A stretch of 64,000 nt of DNA from Toxonevra muliebris (GCA_963691655.1 OY829327.1:67592079-67656078); one strand, 5' to 3'; counted from the first letter of the stretch, positions 48,466-59,980 are shown. The notes: generated by a model not told the origin, from the sequence alone. Program-made: numbers and translations.

Positions 48466-49738
48466 TGGATGTGTGCAAGGCACGCAAGATATTTGATGTG
48501 TAAACAGCTAAGCTAACTGAATGTCATATACATAAGCTCACATATGTATAGCCATATATAGGGATTTAATGTATAATTTATATGCTTAGGTAATTCAAAT
48601 TAAAACAATTATTTTATAAGCTTAAAAACTTATTAGATATCATTTTATATATGATTATGATTCACCATAAATTGCAAATGGTCTTACATCATTGCAAATG
48701 CAAATTTTTATTCCATATCACATATATTTGTTGTTGTGATAGCATAAATATTTTGCAATTGCACCAAATCGTGAATAGGGCTGATATGTTGTAGTTGCAT
48801 TATTTTTCTTTTACTCAATGCATCGGGATCTATATGCTCGCATATACGCAGCTGCAATCGCATTCTTTTTTTCGCGCTTTAAGTTTTTCTTCCTGTCGAT
48901 TTGAAATTTTATTAGATGTGAAAATTTTACATAACGTCGCCTGAGAATTGATTTGGCGTATAGGTATATGAATTTGTACACACATACGTCAAATCAATCC
49001 TCAGGCGACGATAAGTGCTTTCCAGATTTAACCTTAGGAAGGCAACAGGGATGTCTAGTACCCCACTACTTTTTAAAAGCACCGCAAAGAGAGTTGTCTT
49101 AACTGCATTTAATAAAAATAAAAAAGAATGAAATACTTATTGAAGTATATAAGTGATTTTATAATAAATAAGTCTGATTTTTTCTGTTTAACATATTTGC
49201 TATTTACATAGATAAAAAAAGTGTTGTCTTTTATAATGCCGTGATTTGCTATCATTATCACTACGTTTTGTTTATACATTTATTGAAACCTAGATTCCTT
49301 ATTACTTATCATTTTGTATTGTTTTTATATTTTAAAAAATATTTAATTTTAATCCAATCTAACTAACCGAATGCAAAACCTATCAAACGCCTGTGTTTGC
49401 TACGGCGACTTCTCTGCTTGTATGGTATAGTCGACAAATAACACCAACAAATAATTCTGCCACGAATAAATGTACACACACATTTTGTTTTCGTATGTAC
49501 ATATATGTGTGAGTAAATTGATGGAAACATAAACAAACAAACTCCGCTCGTATTTTAATTCCTCAATCTCTTCTTCTCTTTGTTGTTTAGAGTAGCACAG
49601 TCATGCCGCGCAGTAGTGTGAGCGAGAAGGGAACTGGACGTTACAGTTATCTTACATCTTACGATACAGTTATTGTTACATTTTACACATTTGAAATTTT
49701 GCCCATACCGTGAGCTAAAATGTTTACACATCAAAAAC
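48466..49738 (-). repeat. 1.2-kb interspersed repeat, copy B (inverted)
   Basis: Reverse-complement match to 100-1290 throughout, including TGTTTACACATC-type ends (49720-49731 complemented and 48496-48508) and the central hairpin. It contains a 61-codon minus-strand frame (49740-49555) that parallels the one in copy A. Unlike copy A it does not sit in a GGTCTG array, so flanking DNA differs and the pair arose by dispersal, not by local inversion. Confidence 0.6.
48935..49010. repeat. Hairpin at the centre of copy B
   Basis: Inverted arms at 48935-48961 and 48983-49010 (outer end ACGTCGCCTGAGAATTG) around a 21-base loop. It matches the hairpin at 841-916, and both stems remain well paired although they differ in sequence at a few positions. 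Confidence 0.75.
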
Positions 49739-50021
49739 ACGGATTCGTCTCCTTCAATATTAAAGATTTTTAGATTTTTATGTACAACGTAAAATAAAAT
49801 GAACTCATCGCGTACTGTCTGACAGTTTCAGTGTTAAAAAAAAATGAAATACTGAAAATATAAATATTAAAACTAAAAAATAAATTAAGTATGAGTTTTT
49901 TGCTGGATATAAGTACAAATTTTCAAAGGATTCCATGCCCTTACAAAATTTTGCACCCAGATTTTTCTTTTGATTTTTTTCTAAAAGTTCTGTTATTACC
50001 TTTTTGACGAGCTATATAATA

Positions 50022-52308
50022 AAGGTCTTCATCTAAGCGTGAAAATGCCTCGAAAACGCGTAAACCTCGAAGGTTTGCAAGCCTCGAAAATAAACTGTCA
50101 AATTTTGTATGAAAAAGAGTTTAAGCGCACCACGAAAGTTTTCGAGGCAATTTTGCCCCGAAAGCAGCCTCGAAAGTTGACACGAATGTTTCAGTGTTGC
50201 CATATTTGATATTAAATGGCTAAGCTAAAGAGCATTCATTTGGCTAGCGCATCATACATATTACAAACTCAATTCTGTTAGTTGAAGAGCAATATTTTCA
50301 TCACCCTTCAGACACATTTTCCTACATGTATTTCGGTTTGTATTTTCTCTTTTATTTATATCTCGTATTTATTTTACAAATCTTTTATCTGGGACTAATT
50401 ATAATTATCGATATATATCAAGAATGCTGTTGCGAGAACAGACAAACGTCCGCTAATTTCGTAATGCTACTAACGTTCATTTTGGTTTTATTATATTTTA
50501 GAAATATTTGTTACATTAAAAATTGGCATTTTTTATTAAAGAGTTCTGAAATGTTCAGCAAATCATAGACCAAAATGAACGTTAGGTAGTGTAAGAACCT
50601 ATAAAATTGTAAGAGCGCATCTACAATTCACTTAGCATTTTTTTCAGCATTCTATCATTCATCAGTATGGCCAACTCAGCGCTTTTGCCTCTAAATTTAG
50701 TGCTTTTTTTTAATTAAAACACGAAGAAAAAGTGATTTAGTGGTTAGAGGATTTTTTAACGCGTTTTTTTTCAATTTAAAAGACACTAATTGCTCCACTA
50801 AATAATCCATTTCCTGAATTATCCTAACAACATTTTTTATCGAAACAATGAGCAATGAACTTATTTAAAACCAAAGTTCGTAACCGTAAGTCACTCAATT
50901 CAAAAAATTCTTTGCTTCTGAATTCAGACTAAAGAGTATGTTATGCTGTGAATTTAAAACTTTAAAAATACATGTTATTATTTATTATTATTATTCGTAA
51001 TCGCAAGGGACGAGCAATTTTTTCGATTTAACTCTTTCACCCCGAGTTTTTCCTCAAAATCTGGCTGAGTTTCTTCAATATTTTATGCAAATATTAAAAT
51101 AAATTTTAAAAAATAATATGTCCGGGACTCTTAATCCTTACAGTTATCCTTAAGTTTTCCAATGGGGCAAAATGTCTGCTATAACCTCTGTAACCAGGAA
51201 TAAGAGCAAAGCTAATCCACAATCCATTCAGTGACAGCCAGCACACGCATTTTAAAGAAAACTCAAATAAACTGGAAACCGTATCTTCCATTTTACTTAA
51301 GTTTTCGAGCATTATTGGGATATACAATCGCGGGGTTAGCGAGGTTTGGTAGTTTAAGGCTCTGCTCACGTATCATGTCAACCACGTAAAACACAAAAAA
51401 CTCCATAAAAAAAGTGAACGTAGGTCTCAACAATGATTGTTTTTTTTTCGAATCATAGAATTTTGCTTTGCATTACGAATTATAAGAGGTTGTAGATAAC
51501 CAATTTCGATTTTCAAGCGATTAAACAGACCTTGTATTGATAAAGAAAATACGAATTAGCGAGGGAACCAAAATGTGTAGAATTTTTGCGAACTAAAGCA
51601 ATTTTTTCAAGGGCCCAATAGTTTGTTGCGAATTATTGTATATTTTATATAAATTAACAGCTATTTTCGAATTAACGGGGTACGAATTGTCGCGATTCTA
51701 GTGTATATAAAAAACTTTGAGTTCAACATTTTTATAGGGAAAAAATTTAGCGCTTTTTTAAAGAAAATACGCGTTTGTTTTTCTTAATTTTAGCGAATTT
51801 TGAAAAACAAAAGTTGGCCACACTGTCAGTCAGCGGCTAATTATCGATATCAAGAATATGTTTGGAAGTGTAAACAAACGTTCGCTTACTTCGTAATGTC
51901 ATTAAAGCTCATTTTGGTCTAGAGTTAATATTAATTTGTCATATTAATTACACGAATTCTTAAAAAATATATAAATAAAACATTCTTGTATGTAATGTTT
52001 CTATATTGAAAACACAATGAATTTCCGAACGGAAGCGTTACAAACAAGCTAGAGACATTATCCCTTTAATTTCAATTCAAAGTATTAAATATATGACATA
52101 AATATATATTTTCATTAAATACTTTTATTTTGCCTTTGAAATAACAACCCTGTTCGCAAAATACTGCAATGGAACCCTAATCACTACTTTCAAACCGCTG
52201 ATTTGCACTATGGTTTTTTGTTGGTGAGATGGTGCCTTCACGTAAACTAGCGCGAAAACTCGAAAGTTTTCGAGTTTTCCCAGTCTTCAAGTTTAAATGA
52301 AGACCCTT
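50022..52308. mobile_element. TIR element (GGTCTTCAT ends) hosting a nested insertion
   Basis: The left end reads AAGGTCTTCATCTAAGCGTG. The right end complemented reads AAGGGTCTTCATTTAAAC. Both subterminal regions are rich in CTCGAAAA and CGAAAGTTTTCGAG. Its interior is the repeat seen uninterrupted at 13590-14110. Removing the 1,163-bp insertion and its duplication gives about 1.1 kb. The superfamily is undetermined and the target duplication is unclear. No coding sequence is seen. Confidence 0.45.
50663..51825. mobile_element. hAT-like insertion with a preserved empty site elsewhere
   Basis: Ends: CAGTATGGCCAACT at 50663 and, complemented, CAGTGTGGCCAACT from 51825. Flanks are TCATTCAT (50655-50662) and TCAGTCAG (51826-51833). 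The paralogous repeat at 13885-13892 reads TCATTCAG with no insertion, which differs from each flank by one base. The 8-bp duplication and CAGTG..GCC ends fit hAT. No transposase was recognised inside, so it is non-autonomous. Weak inner similarity between arms (AGCGCTTTT near both ends) extends the inverted repeat. Confidence 0.78.
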
Positions 52309-52697
52309 AATGAAAAATTCTATTGTCTTTGACTACTATTCAAGAAATCATGAAATAAAATAAAAATCACATTCTTAATTTCAAGAATTATCCTTGCCCA
52401 CAGGCAAAAAATCATTCAAACTAGAGAAGTGTCGAGCGCAGCTTTAATTAATTCTTGTTGCAATAAATTGTAAATGCTTCATTAAATTTTCATGTTTTTT
52501 TGTATTATAGGGAAAATAATTCCTATGTATATCTAAGTAAAATTCTGTTGCTTGCTTTGTAATTAACTAAATCAGTAGTTTTGTATATATATACTTATGT
52601 GTATATATTAATTACCTACTTTCAAATTATATATTTGAATATATTACAATAAAACAGCCTCTACCATTTAATTTAATAAATTACATAAATAATAACA
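52309..52697. other. No gene seen
   Basis: Short AT-rich spacer between two TIR elements, with TATATATA runs near 52570-52610. Confidence 0.4.
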
Positions 52698-52699
52698 TA

Positions 52700-54491
52700 G
52701 GGTAAATGTTCCTAACTTTACATTACAAAATATATTCATCTCTTTCTCTCTCTATATCTGTAATGATTAATTTGGACTAAGAGTAACATTTTGGCACCAT
52801 TTCATCCTCATTTCGTGGCAGTTCATCATCAGTTCCGCAAGTGTTTATTTTTGTAGCGATTTTTGAATTAAGAAGGGTCATATAAAAAGGTAAGTAATCT
52901 TTCTATTTTACCGACATAAGAAACAACATTTTTTTTCACAATTCCCAGTGGTCGGCATCATGTACCGACTACTGGAAAATGAAAATTTTTCCCTGATCAA
53001 GCTCAAATTATTGAAAATTTAATATCAACCATACCTCTTTTCTTCCGTGATACCAAAAATTAGTATAAAGTGCATAAACCCAATAGTCGGCATAGTTTGC
53101 ATCGAGTACTGTATGACCTGCCGAGTATAGGACAAACAATTATATCAGTTTTTCACTGGTCAAGAATGATTTCATTGACCGCTCAAAAATATGTATTCGG
53201 CTAATGTGACTTAATATGGCATTACTTAGTTTCACCTATAGGAACGTAGACTTCATTACTTTGGGTTGATAGAAACTAAGTTTTCTCTCCTTTTCGATTT
53301 GGCATTTGTACAATAGGTCCTTAAATGGGATACCATTTTCAGTTTTGTAGAGTAAATTTATTAATGAATTTGTTCGAGAGGTGACCAATCGGTGGTGAAA
53401 AATGGATTTAACGGATTGGAACTTTAAGAATATTTGCAGAAGGTTAAAAGATGATCTGGAGCCTTCGAATTTTTTAAAATAAATGAAATGAAAATAAAAC
53501 TGTTAAAAATTCACCGATCTTTTTATGATCAGGTACTCATAAGAAAGATAACTTAGAGTACTATTTAGTTTTACTACCTTCAAAAAAAAAATACCTAAAA
53601 TCGCATATTTTTAAGAGAAATACTCGTAAAATCATATAAATTCCATTTTTTTTTTTTTGATAATTAATTAACTAACATAATTTTTGAAATGAAAATTAGC
53701 AAGTTGTTGTACGGTTTATGTTACTTAATTTTTTAGAGATGGGCAAACTTTACGCTGGCGCAAAACTAATATTAGAAGTAAATTTTAATACGGCGAGACC
53801 CGTGTGTGTGTTTTTTTTTTTTAGTTGTATCAAAATCCACTTTTAGAACTTTGCTATTTTTTTGTTATCAAAAATGTACCGAACTTGAGAGTATTTCTCT
53901 TAAAAAACTGAATTTAATGACTAGGCCTACTAAATCTTGTAGTGCTCTAAATTAGCTTTTTAACGAGCACCTGGTCAGAAAATCGAAGATTTTTAAAAGT
54001 CTTATGACCATTTTCCACATGATATACGCAAAAATACGTACGAGGCTCCAGATTCACTTTTGACTTATGATTTTTCAGCAAATGTTCTTAAAATTATCCG
54101 TTAATTCCACCACCGAATGGTCGAAAAATAAATTGACTCTGCCTACTAAATACATAAGATCTAAATTTTTGTAAGAACTTTTTTTCTTTTAACGAAACCG
54201 TGTAAATGTACATAAATGTATGTCATACCGACTATAGGTGCATCATATGCCGAATATTGGAAAATGTGTGCCGACCACTGGCAAATTCGACACATTTTAC
54301 AAAATGAATAAATTATATTTGATATTTAATGAATAATTTTTTTAAAAAAGTTAATTAAAACTGAAATAATGACCTTTATTGAAATGGAATGTGGTAATTG
54401 TCAGTAGAATAGCTTTTTCACATATGCCAGGGTACCAGATTAAAAAAAAAGAAAGATTATGTTAAACTGCCGACTATTGGAACACTTACCC
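52700..54491. mobile_element. 1.8-kb TIR element with TA target site
   Basis: The left end reads GGGTAAATGTTCCTA. The right end complemented reads GGGTAAGTGTTCCAATAGTC. TA flanks both ends (52698-52699, 54492-54493). At least seven copies or near-copies of a GCCGACTATTGG motif occur inside in both orientations: about 52955, 53083, 53120, 54230, 54250, 54270 and 54470. No protein-coding frame was found. TA duplication fits the Tc1/mariner/pogo group, but the length and internal motif do not identify a family. Confidence 0.6.
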
Positions 54492-54587
54492 TACCTACAT
54501 TTAGGGTATTGTATGCATATGCAAATTGGTGTAGTTATGTAGTTATACCCAACTAAAAATACTCACAAATATACACACACATACAAA

Positions 54588-54752
54588 CACTAGCGGATTC
54601 AAACATTCCTGAAGGGAGGGGCTTTAATTTAAAAAAAATTTACTTTTATTTATGCCCAATGATCATAATATGCGAGATTGGCAACGGTACGGAAGGCGGA
54701 AGGAGGAGGGGGAAAGGTTATTTTCAAAAGCCTCCCCTAGGATCCGCTAGTG
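54588..54752. mobile_element. 165-bp MITE, CACTAGCGGAT ends
   Basis: The left end reads CACTAGCGGATTCAAACATT and the complemented right end reads CACTAGCGGATCCTAGGGGA. Flanks CATACAAA and CATATAGT agree at five of eight positions, so a decayed 8-bp hAT-type duplication is possible. Confidence 0.6.
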
Positions 54753-56370
54753 CATATAGTATATCGTATGGCACTGAGCCATTGAGTTAATCCACATACA
54801 TATATACTATATACATGCATATGTATGTAGGTGCATAATTATCATGCTAATGAGTGAGTGAGTGAGTTTACAATTGAAAATGTACACGCAAATATGTTCG
54901 TGATTACTGAACAACAAATAGTTAATTAAAAAATTAATTGTACTAATTGAAATTTATTTAATTACAACTGCATTTTCATCTGATTCGTAGTTTATTTTCT
55001 TCATATGAGTTTCTTTCATGTGATACCCATATAAAGAAAATGAACAAAAGTTAGTTAAGTTGGAAAAGCTTAAGGCTTCTAAAAGGCTCCCAAGTTAATA
55101 TGAAGACAATTTTTAATAATACTGCGTGGTTTCATTTAAAATTTCATGAAGATCGTTAAAAATGGAGAAGAGAAAAAGAAAAATTACTTATATGAGGTCG
55201 TCAGAAACTCCAACCTCTATATCATTAGCATAGCAAGACTTCGATTAGATATTCTCTACGGGCTTCGACGCCAACCTAAGTCAGTGCAATTTTGTTCTTT
55301 GGAGTTCGAATCCTTTCTCCAAAAATTTAAACTTTGTTCATTATGATTCAGCCTGATTCATCATCAGTGTTTTTTTATTTGAAATAGCAAAGCATTGAGG
55401 CAAAAGTTTAGTAACTATGTCGCGTCCGACCAATCATAGCATTGGTAAGTAACCACGCTCTCAGAAGACCGAAATGAATTCACGTGTCGCCTACCACGGC
55501 GCATTCGAGGAATCAGCGCGCTGCATTTTCATTACGTCAACTCTTCCGCGAGTTATTACACGTGCAATGCACTTGTCATTATAAGATGTAGTTGGGTCAC
55601 AAATATAAGTACGTTCACGATTTTTCATTACATCGCATCTCTATCTTTGTGGCAACCTACCCACAGACTTAATCTATATCTATATCTTGTTCCGTAAATC
55701 GAGCCAGATCACCGATCAAAATTAAAGGGTTCTAAAGATGAAAAATATTAGAAAATATATGTTTGTTATCAGTTAGTCCCCAAAATGATAATATTTATCC
55801 GTTTTATTAAGTTTGGGCTGTACTTAAAACTGAAATTTTTAATTGCAAAAAAATTGTTTTATTTTCAAATTTGTGGCCAAAATAATGCATACTCATTATT
55901 GTCTTTTTTAAAGTGGTTCTCAAACTTTGGATGATATCACAGTGCAAAGCCAAAACCAAGAAACTTTCAATTGCTCACTGGTAAGAAATTATCAAGGATA
56001 CAAAGCATATCAAGTCGGTCTTGTCGTTCTAGCGCTTGATCCTGAAAATTAAGCTTTTAAGCTATTACAAACAATATTCTCAAAATTGAGTGTTGCAAAA
56101 ATAGAAGCAGGTAAAATTATTTTAAAATTAATTTGTTTTCAAAGTAATGAATTTTTTTATCTCTTTGTTTTCAAGTGTTTTTGATAAGAAAACTTATTGA
56201 TAACATACAGATCTGTAATTAGTTAAATCCTGTAGAAAAACGTTCCAACATATGATAAAACTGATTCCCGACAAAAGCTAAAATTTTTTGCTGCAAAAAG
56301 TTGTCAATTTCTTTAATATTTTTAGATTAAGTAATTACGTTAAATTTTTTCTTTTTTTTTTACATTACAT
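54753..56370. other. No gene confirmed; less AT-rich block at 55.4-55.7 kb
   Basis: The region downstream of the fibrinogen-like gene. It holds a GAGTGAGTGAGTGAGT run near 54850-54866 and an unassigned, more GC-rich block at 55400-55720 that contains one small minus-strand ORF (55491-55628). Otherwise AT-rich, with no domain recognised. Confidence 0.4.
55491..55628 (-). CDS. Possible 45-residue small ORF, unrecognised
   Basis: Begins at the ATG complementing 55626-55628 and ends in TAG at 55491-55493. The product is basic, with a Tyr/Ile/Cys-containing N-terminal part (MKNRERTYICDPTTSYNDKC) and an ARVITRGRVDVMKM stretch. It uses more GC-rich codons than its surroundings, which is the only reason to list it. 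It has no signal peptide or membrane segment. It may be a fragment of a retrocopy or repeat, or a chance frame. Confidence 0.18.
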   Translation of the reverse strand: MKNRERTYICDPTTSYNDKCIARVITRGRVDVMKMQRADSSNAPW

Positions 56371-56373
56371 TTT

Positions 56374-56379
56374 TTTATT
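56374..56379 (-). promoter_or_regulatory. Polyadenylation signal of the fibrinogen-like gene
   Basis: AATAAA on the minus strand, 24 bases after the stop codon at 56406-56404, in an A-rich stretch. Position and sequence fit a short 3' UTR. Confidence 0.5.
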
Positions 56380-56403
56380 ACATTAGTTTACAAAAAATAT
56401 CAA

Positions 56404-59400
56404 TTATACTCTCTGTGGACGTATCATTATTTGCACAGATTTATGCGAATAATAGTGTCCACGCCATGTAACCCATACGACACCTTGAGCATATAGTTCC
56501 TTCGCATATTCGCCGTGCAAATATTTACCATTTAGATTGCTGTAGAGTTAATATATTTATAAACATGTCTTAAAATAACACAGTGTGACAAAAAAAAAAT
56601 TTTAATATACTTTTTTCGAGGTTTGCTAGTGTTGTAGGTCTAGTCAAGCAGAAAAAAACTGCATACTCAGAATTTTGAATTAATCCTCAAAATCTGGACC
56701 TAGGTCCGAAAATATCTTAAGGAAGTTAGTTACCGGAGTTTGAGGGCAAAATATAAGAAAAATCGAAAAGAATTTTACATTTTTTCATTTTGAATGGCGT
56801 TTCAAACGGCTATTTTGTTTTTTAGTGTATACACAAAAGTATCTGAAAATAAACTGCATTCAATTGTGTTTCTAAAGAAGTATAAATTTTTAAAATTCAT
56901 TGAGGTGTAACTGACTTGTTTAATTTTTTTTTTTTTTTTGACCGCACAAAAAATTTCAATATGTAGGAATGTAAATATTTAAATACACGTATTGCTCCAA
57001 CTATTTAAGAATACAAAATAACAACTTAAAATTAAGGCATGTATACGAAAAAAACTGGTCGACATTAACTTGTTATAAAAATTTTGTTTTTTAAACAAAA
57101 ACAAAAATTCACACATCAATTGAAAGATTATAATAGTTACTTTAAGAAAAATAAAAACATTATTTATTTGGTTGGTGCGTATGCGAAAGATCGCAACTTT
57201 GACTTAACTCCAGCCATTAAACGTTGCACGTCACTTCGGGACATTTGAGATGACACAGTAGTTCACTTTTTCTGCAGCTGTTTTTCATTTTGGACCACTT
57301 GCTTCGTTTTTAGCAATTTTCTTTTCATTATAGCCCAATATTTTTCTATCGAAGGCCGAAGTTCTGGGCAATTTGGTGGATTGGCATCTTTTGGAACAAT
57401 TTGTACTCCTTTCTCTTTATACCACGTCATTGCCGTTATGCCGTAATGGCATGTTGCTAAAACTAGCCAGAAGTGGCAGAAGCCTTGTAAAGACGTACCA
57501 TTGGCAGTAGACGTTTTTGTAAGCACTCTTCAACGTAAATTTTTTGGTTGATGGTACTAGTAATGGCACTCTTTATACAGCATTGGCAAATTGCTTGCCA
57601 AACCAAATAATTCTTCGCAAACTTGTCCACTTTCTTTAGCTAAAATTTAGGCGCAACATCACCTCTTTTTTTTTTTAAGTGTAAAATAGTTGACCAGGAA
57701 GCTGATTAAAGTCTGCTTTGACATACATTTCGTCGTCCATGGTCATGCTATCAAATTTGTGCATAATTTTCGTGTGCGAGTTTTTGCTGTTGCATTTTTG
57801 TCATTCTGGTTCGGGACTAGCGGAACTTTATACGTCTTAAGTCCTTTTACTCTGCGTACTCTGATCGAAAGGCCTGAATTTCTTTAAAACAAGTTTTTTA
57901 CTTTCTTTGCTTTTTCCTCCGAGATGACCCCTTCTTTCGCCCACTCCCAGTTTTCCTTTCGGTAGTTAGTCGTTCACTAAAGTTTTTAAGCACTAAAGTT
58001 ACCGTAGATATTGCAATTTTGAAACTTTTGGCAATGTCTTTATGTGACATATGTGGAAAATCTTGATTTTTGCGCACAATTATATATCGCGCGTACTCAA
58101 TTTCGATGAATTCATTTAGCGTAATGTAAAAAAATCAGATAAATTAATGATGCAGAAATGTAAAACTGAAAATTCTCTACGAAGTAATAACAGTAACATT
58201 TGCTGTAATTGTCATATTTGAATTAATACAACATATTTACTGCGACCAGTTTTTTCGTATACATACCTTATATGGATTTTATTCCAGTATATGGTGCTGT
58301 AAGTCGAATATCTCAGTCAAACCTCAATGAATTTTGAAAATTTATAACTCGTTGGAAAGAGAATTAAATGTAGTTTATTTGCAGTTTTGGTATATATTAC
58401 CAATTTTCATATCATTGTAAGCAACTAAATGTCCTTACTTATCGTATAAATGCAAATAAAGTTACGTGAAGTATATGCTTCAAATTTTAAAAATAAGGTT
58501 TTTCGACCCAAAGTCCAGATTTTGAGGGACAATTCAAAATTCTGTGTATGCAGTTTTTTTCTGCTTGACTATACCTATAGCTTGAGTTATGTCTCGACGA
58601 AAGTATATTTTTACTGTCACACAGTGTAATTCATTAAATTTTGTGGGAAAAAGGAATAACAGCTTAAGTGTACTTTCTTTCCGGTTTTGTCGAGTTAGAT
58701 AATTTTGAATAGATATATTCTAAGAACTATAGCAAAATTAGCAATGTCTTTAAGTTCAGATTAAAGTTTACTTTTTACATTATTATTAACATGCCATATA
58801 ACTCAAAAATTATTTAAAAACTTTCATCACTTCCGTATTTATAGTAAAAAATATATGACAAAATCTTTTTCATCTTAACTCGAGTTAGGCTGTTTTCCCT
58901 TTTTCACAGAGAAATCATTTACGCGCACCTCGCATGACATGCATAATACCACCAAGCACCGGTATACATCTCGGCACAGTTTTTCCCAGCTTCATCATCA
59001 TTATCTACATCCTTTGTTGTAAATTTATGCCCTCTATGCTGAGACAATGAATCACCAGCATCACCAGAATAATTTCCTAAAACATTCAAAATATACGCTT
59101 CACTCTCATTGCCAATAGCAAATGCTGAATATTTTGCGAATTTCTTAGTTTTATCAAAATCTTCCATAATTATCAACAATTCTTGGGGCGATTGGGTTGT
59201 GAGAGCGTGTAATTTATCCAAACCAATAAAAAATTCACCATCCAATCGACCAAACCCTATTTTATACTCAGCCCATGTGCGATAGAAATCCACAGAACCA
59301 TCAAGTCGTCTTTGTATGACGGTCCAACCACCACCTTGACTATCGTCATCGCAGGTAACTAGAAATGAGTGAAGGTTTGAAATACCCATATCAATGTGTA

Positions 59401-59980
59401 TGGAATATAGACCACTCTTGTGAGTTTTAGAAGTTGCTTCAACACAATTGCTGGGACGTCTTGGGGAAACTGCAAAATAATGCAATAATTTAGGGAAATT
59501 TATGAAATCTATTGATTTAGGAGATTTTGTTCATACTTTGATTTTTTACATGAATTGCTTGAATTCCTGCAGCCAATTAAATACCACACATACATACATA
59601 CCTTCTTCCTCAGTTAAACTTAAGCTTGCACACTGTTTTAGGCTGACATGATTTCCTCTGATTATTTCGTTTTGAAGCTCTAAACTACAAGTAGTCATTT
59701 ACAAATATAACTACTATGTATTCAAAATTTATTTCTTTTTTTATTTGAAATGTCTTTCTTGGGATACTTACCGCACGCTAAGCGTTTCAATACGACCATT
59801 CAACAATCCCAGTTGATGCTGCACCTCACGCATTATCTAATTATATGATCATTTCAGTACGCACACAGCTATTTACAACTATTTCAAACTACTTACTGCA
59901 TTATTACATTCACAAGGGCAATTATCAACCGAATACGAATATTTTATTAAAAATAGAACAAATATAATTCGCTGGTTCAT
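56404..59980 (-). CDS. Secreted fibrinogen-related (FReD) protein, five exons
   Basis: Exons 59980-59897, 59836-59772, 59684-59602, 59469-58929 and 56539-56404 total 909 nt and join in phase to 302 residues plus stop. All introns are GT-AG: 60, 87, 132 and 2,389 nt. Residues 1-18 form a signal peptide (MNQRIIFVLFLIKYSYSV). A CPCEC cluster at 21-25 may form inter-chain disulfides. Residues 29-70 are heptad-like coiled coil. The fibrinogen domain spans about 84-302: GGGWTVIQRRLDGSVDFYR at 123-141, a DVDND calcium-site motif at 231-235, NCAEMYTGAWWYYACHASNL across the last junction, and a WRGHYYS near the end. Cys86-Cys117 and Cys242-Cys255 would be the usual disulfides. Proteins of this type (ficolin, techylectin, fly FReDs) are secreted lectin-like or adhesion factors, several linked to innate immunity. 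The exact orthologue and ligand are not identifiable here. It is the only gene in the window that looks intact. Confidence 0.92.
56579..58626 (-). mobile_element. mariner-type (DD37E-like) element with very long TIRs, in the last intron
   Basis: The left end begins CACAGTGTGACA (56579). The complemented right end begins CACTGTGTGACA (58626), followed by TA (58627-58628). The left flank reads AA, probably a mutated TA. Arms share blocks far inward: TCAAGCAGAAAAAAACTGCA near each end, TTCATTGAGGT near 56900 and 58330, and GTATACGAAAAAAACTGGTC at about 57043 and 58245-58263. The inverted repeats therefore span roughly 390-490 bp with gaps. It lies wholly inside intron 4 of the fibrinogen-like gene, in the same orientation as the gene. 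Confidence 0.8.
57263..58115 (-). pseudogene. mariner-type transposase remnant (ITmD37E-like)
   Basis: Starts at the ATG at 58115-58113 with an N-terminal helix-turn-helix region (SHKDIAKSFKIAISTVTLVL). The middle is frameshifted. The open part 57526-57263 has FWLVLATCHYGITAMTWYKE and NPPNCPELRPSIEKYWAIMK. In intact relatives the first block contains FWPDLA, whose Asp is the second catalytic residue. Here Pro-Asp is replaced by Leu-Val. The second block holds the catalytic Glu, with one extra residue (Ser) before IEKYW. Without that residue the spacing from the second Asp position to the Glu is 37, matching the DD37E group known from mosquitoes. Clearly inactive. Confidence 0.7.

Noticed and set aside
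55290..55325. tRNA-like GGAGTTCGAATCC T-arm text
   Set aside because: No matching acceptor stem, D-arm or A-box upstream. The resemblance is limited to the T-loop consensus.
58919..59485. Single-exon reading of the fibrinogen-like gene (188 codons ending at TAA 58919-58921)
   Set aside because: The frame lacks the obligatory end of the domain. Splicing at 58929 to 56539 restores the family's CHASNLNG text and a proper C-terminus.
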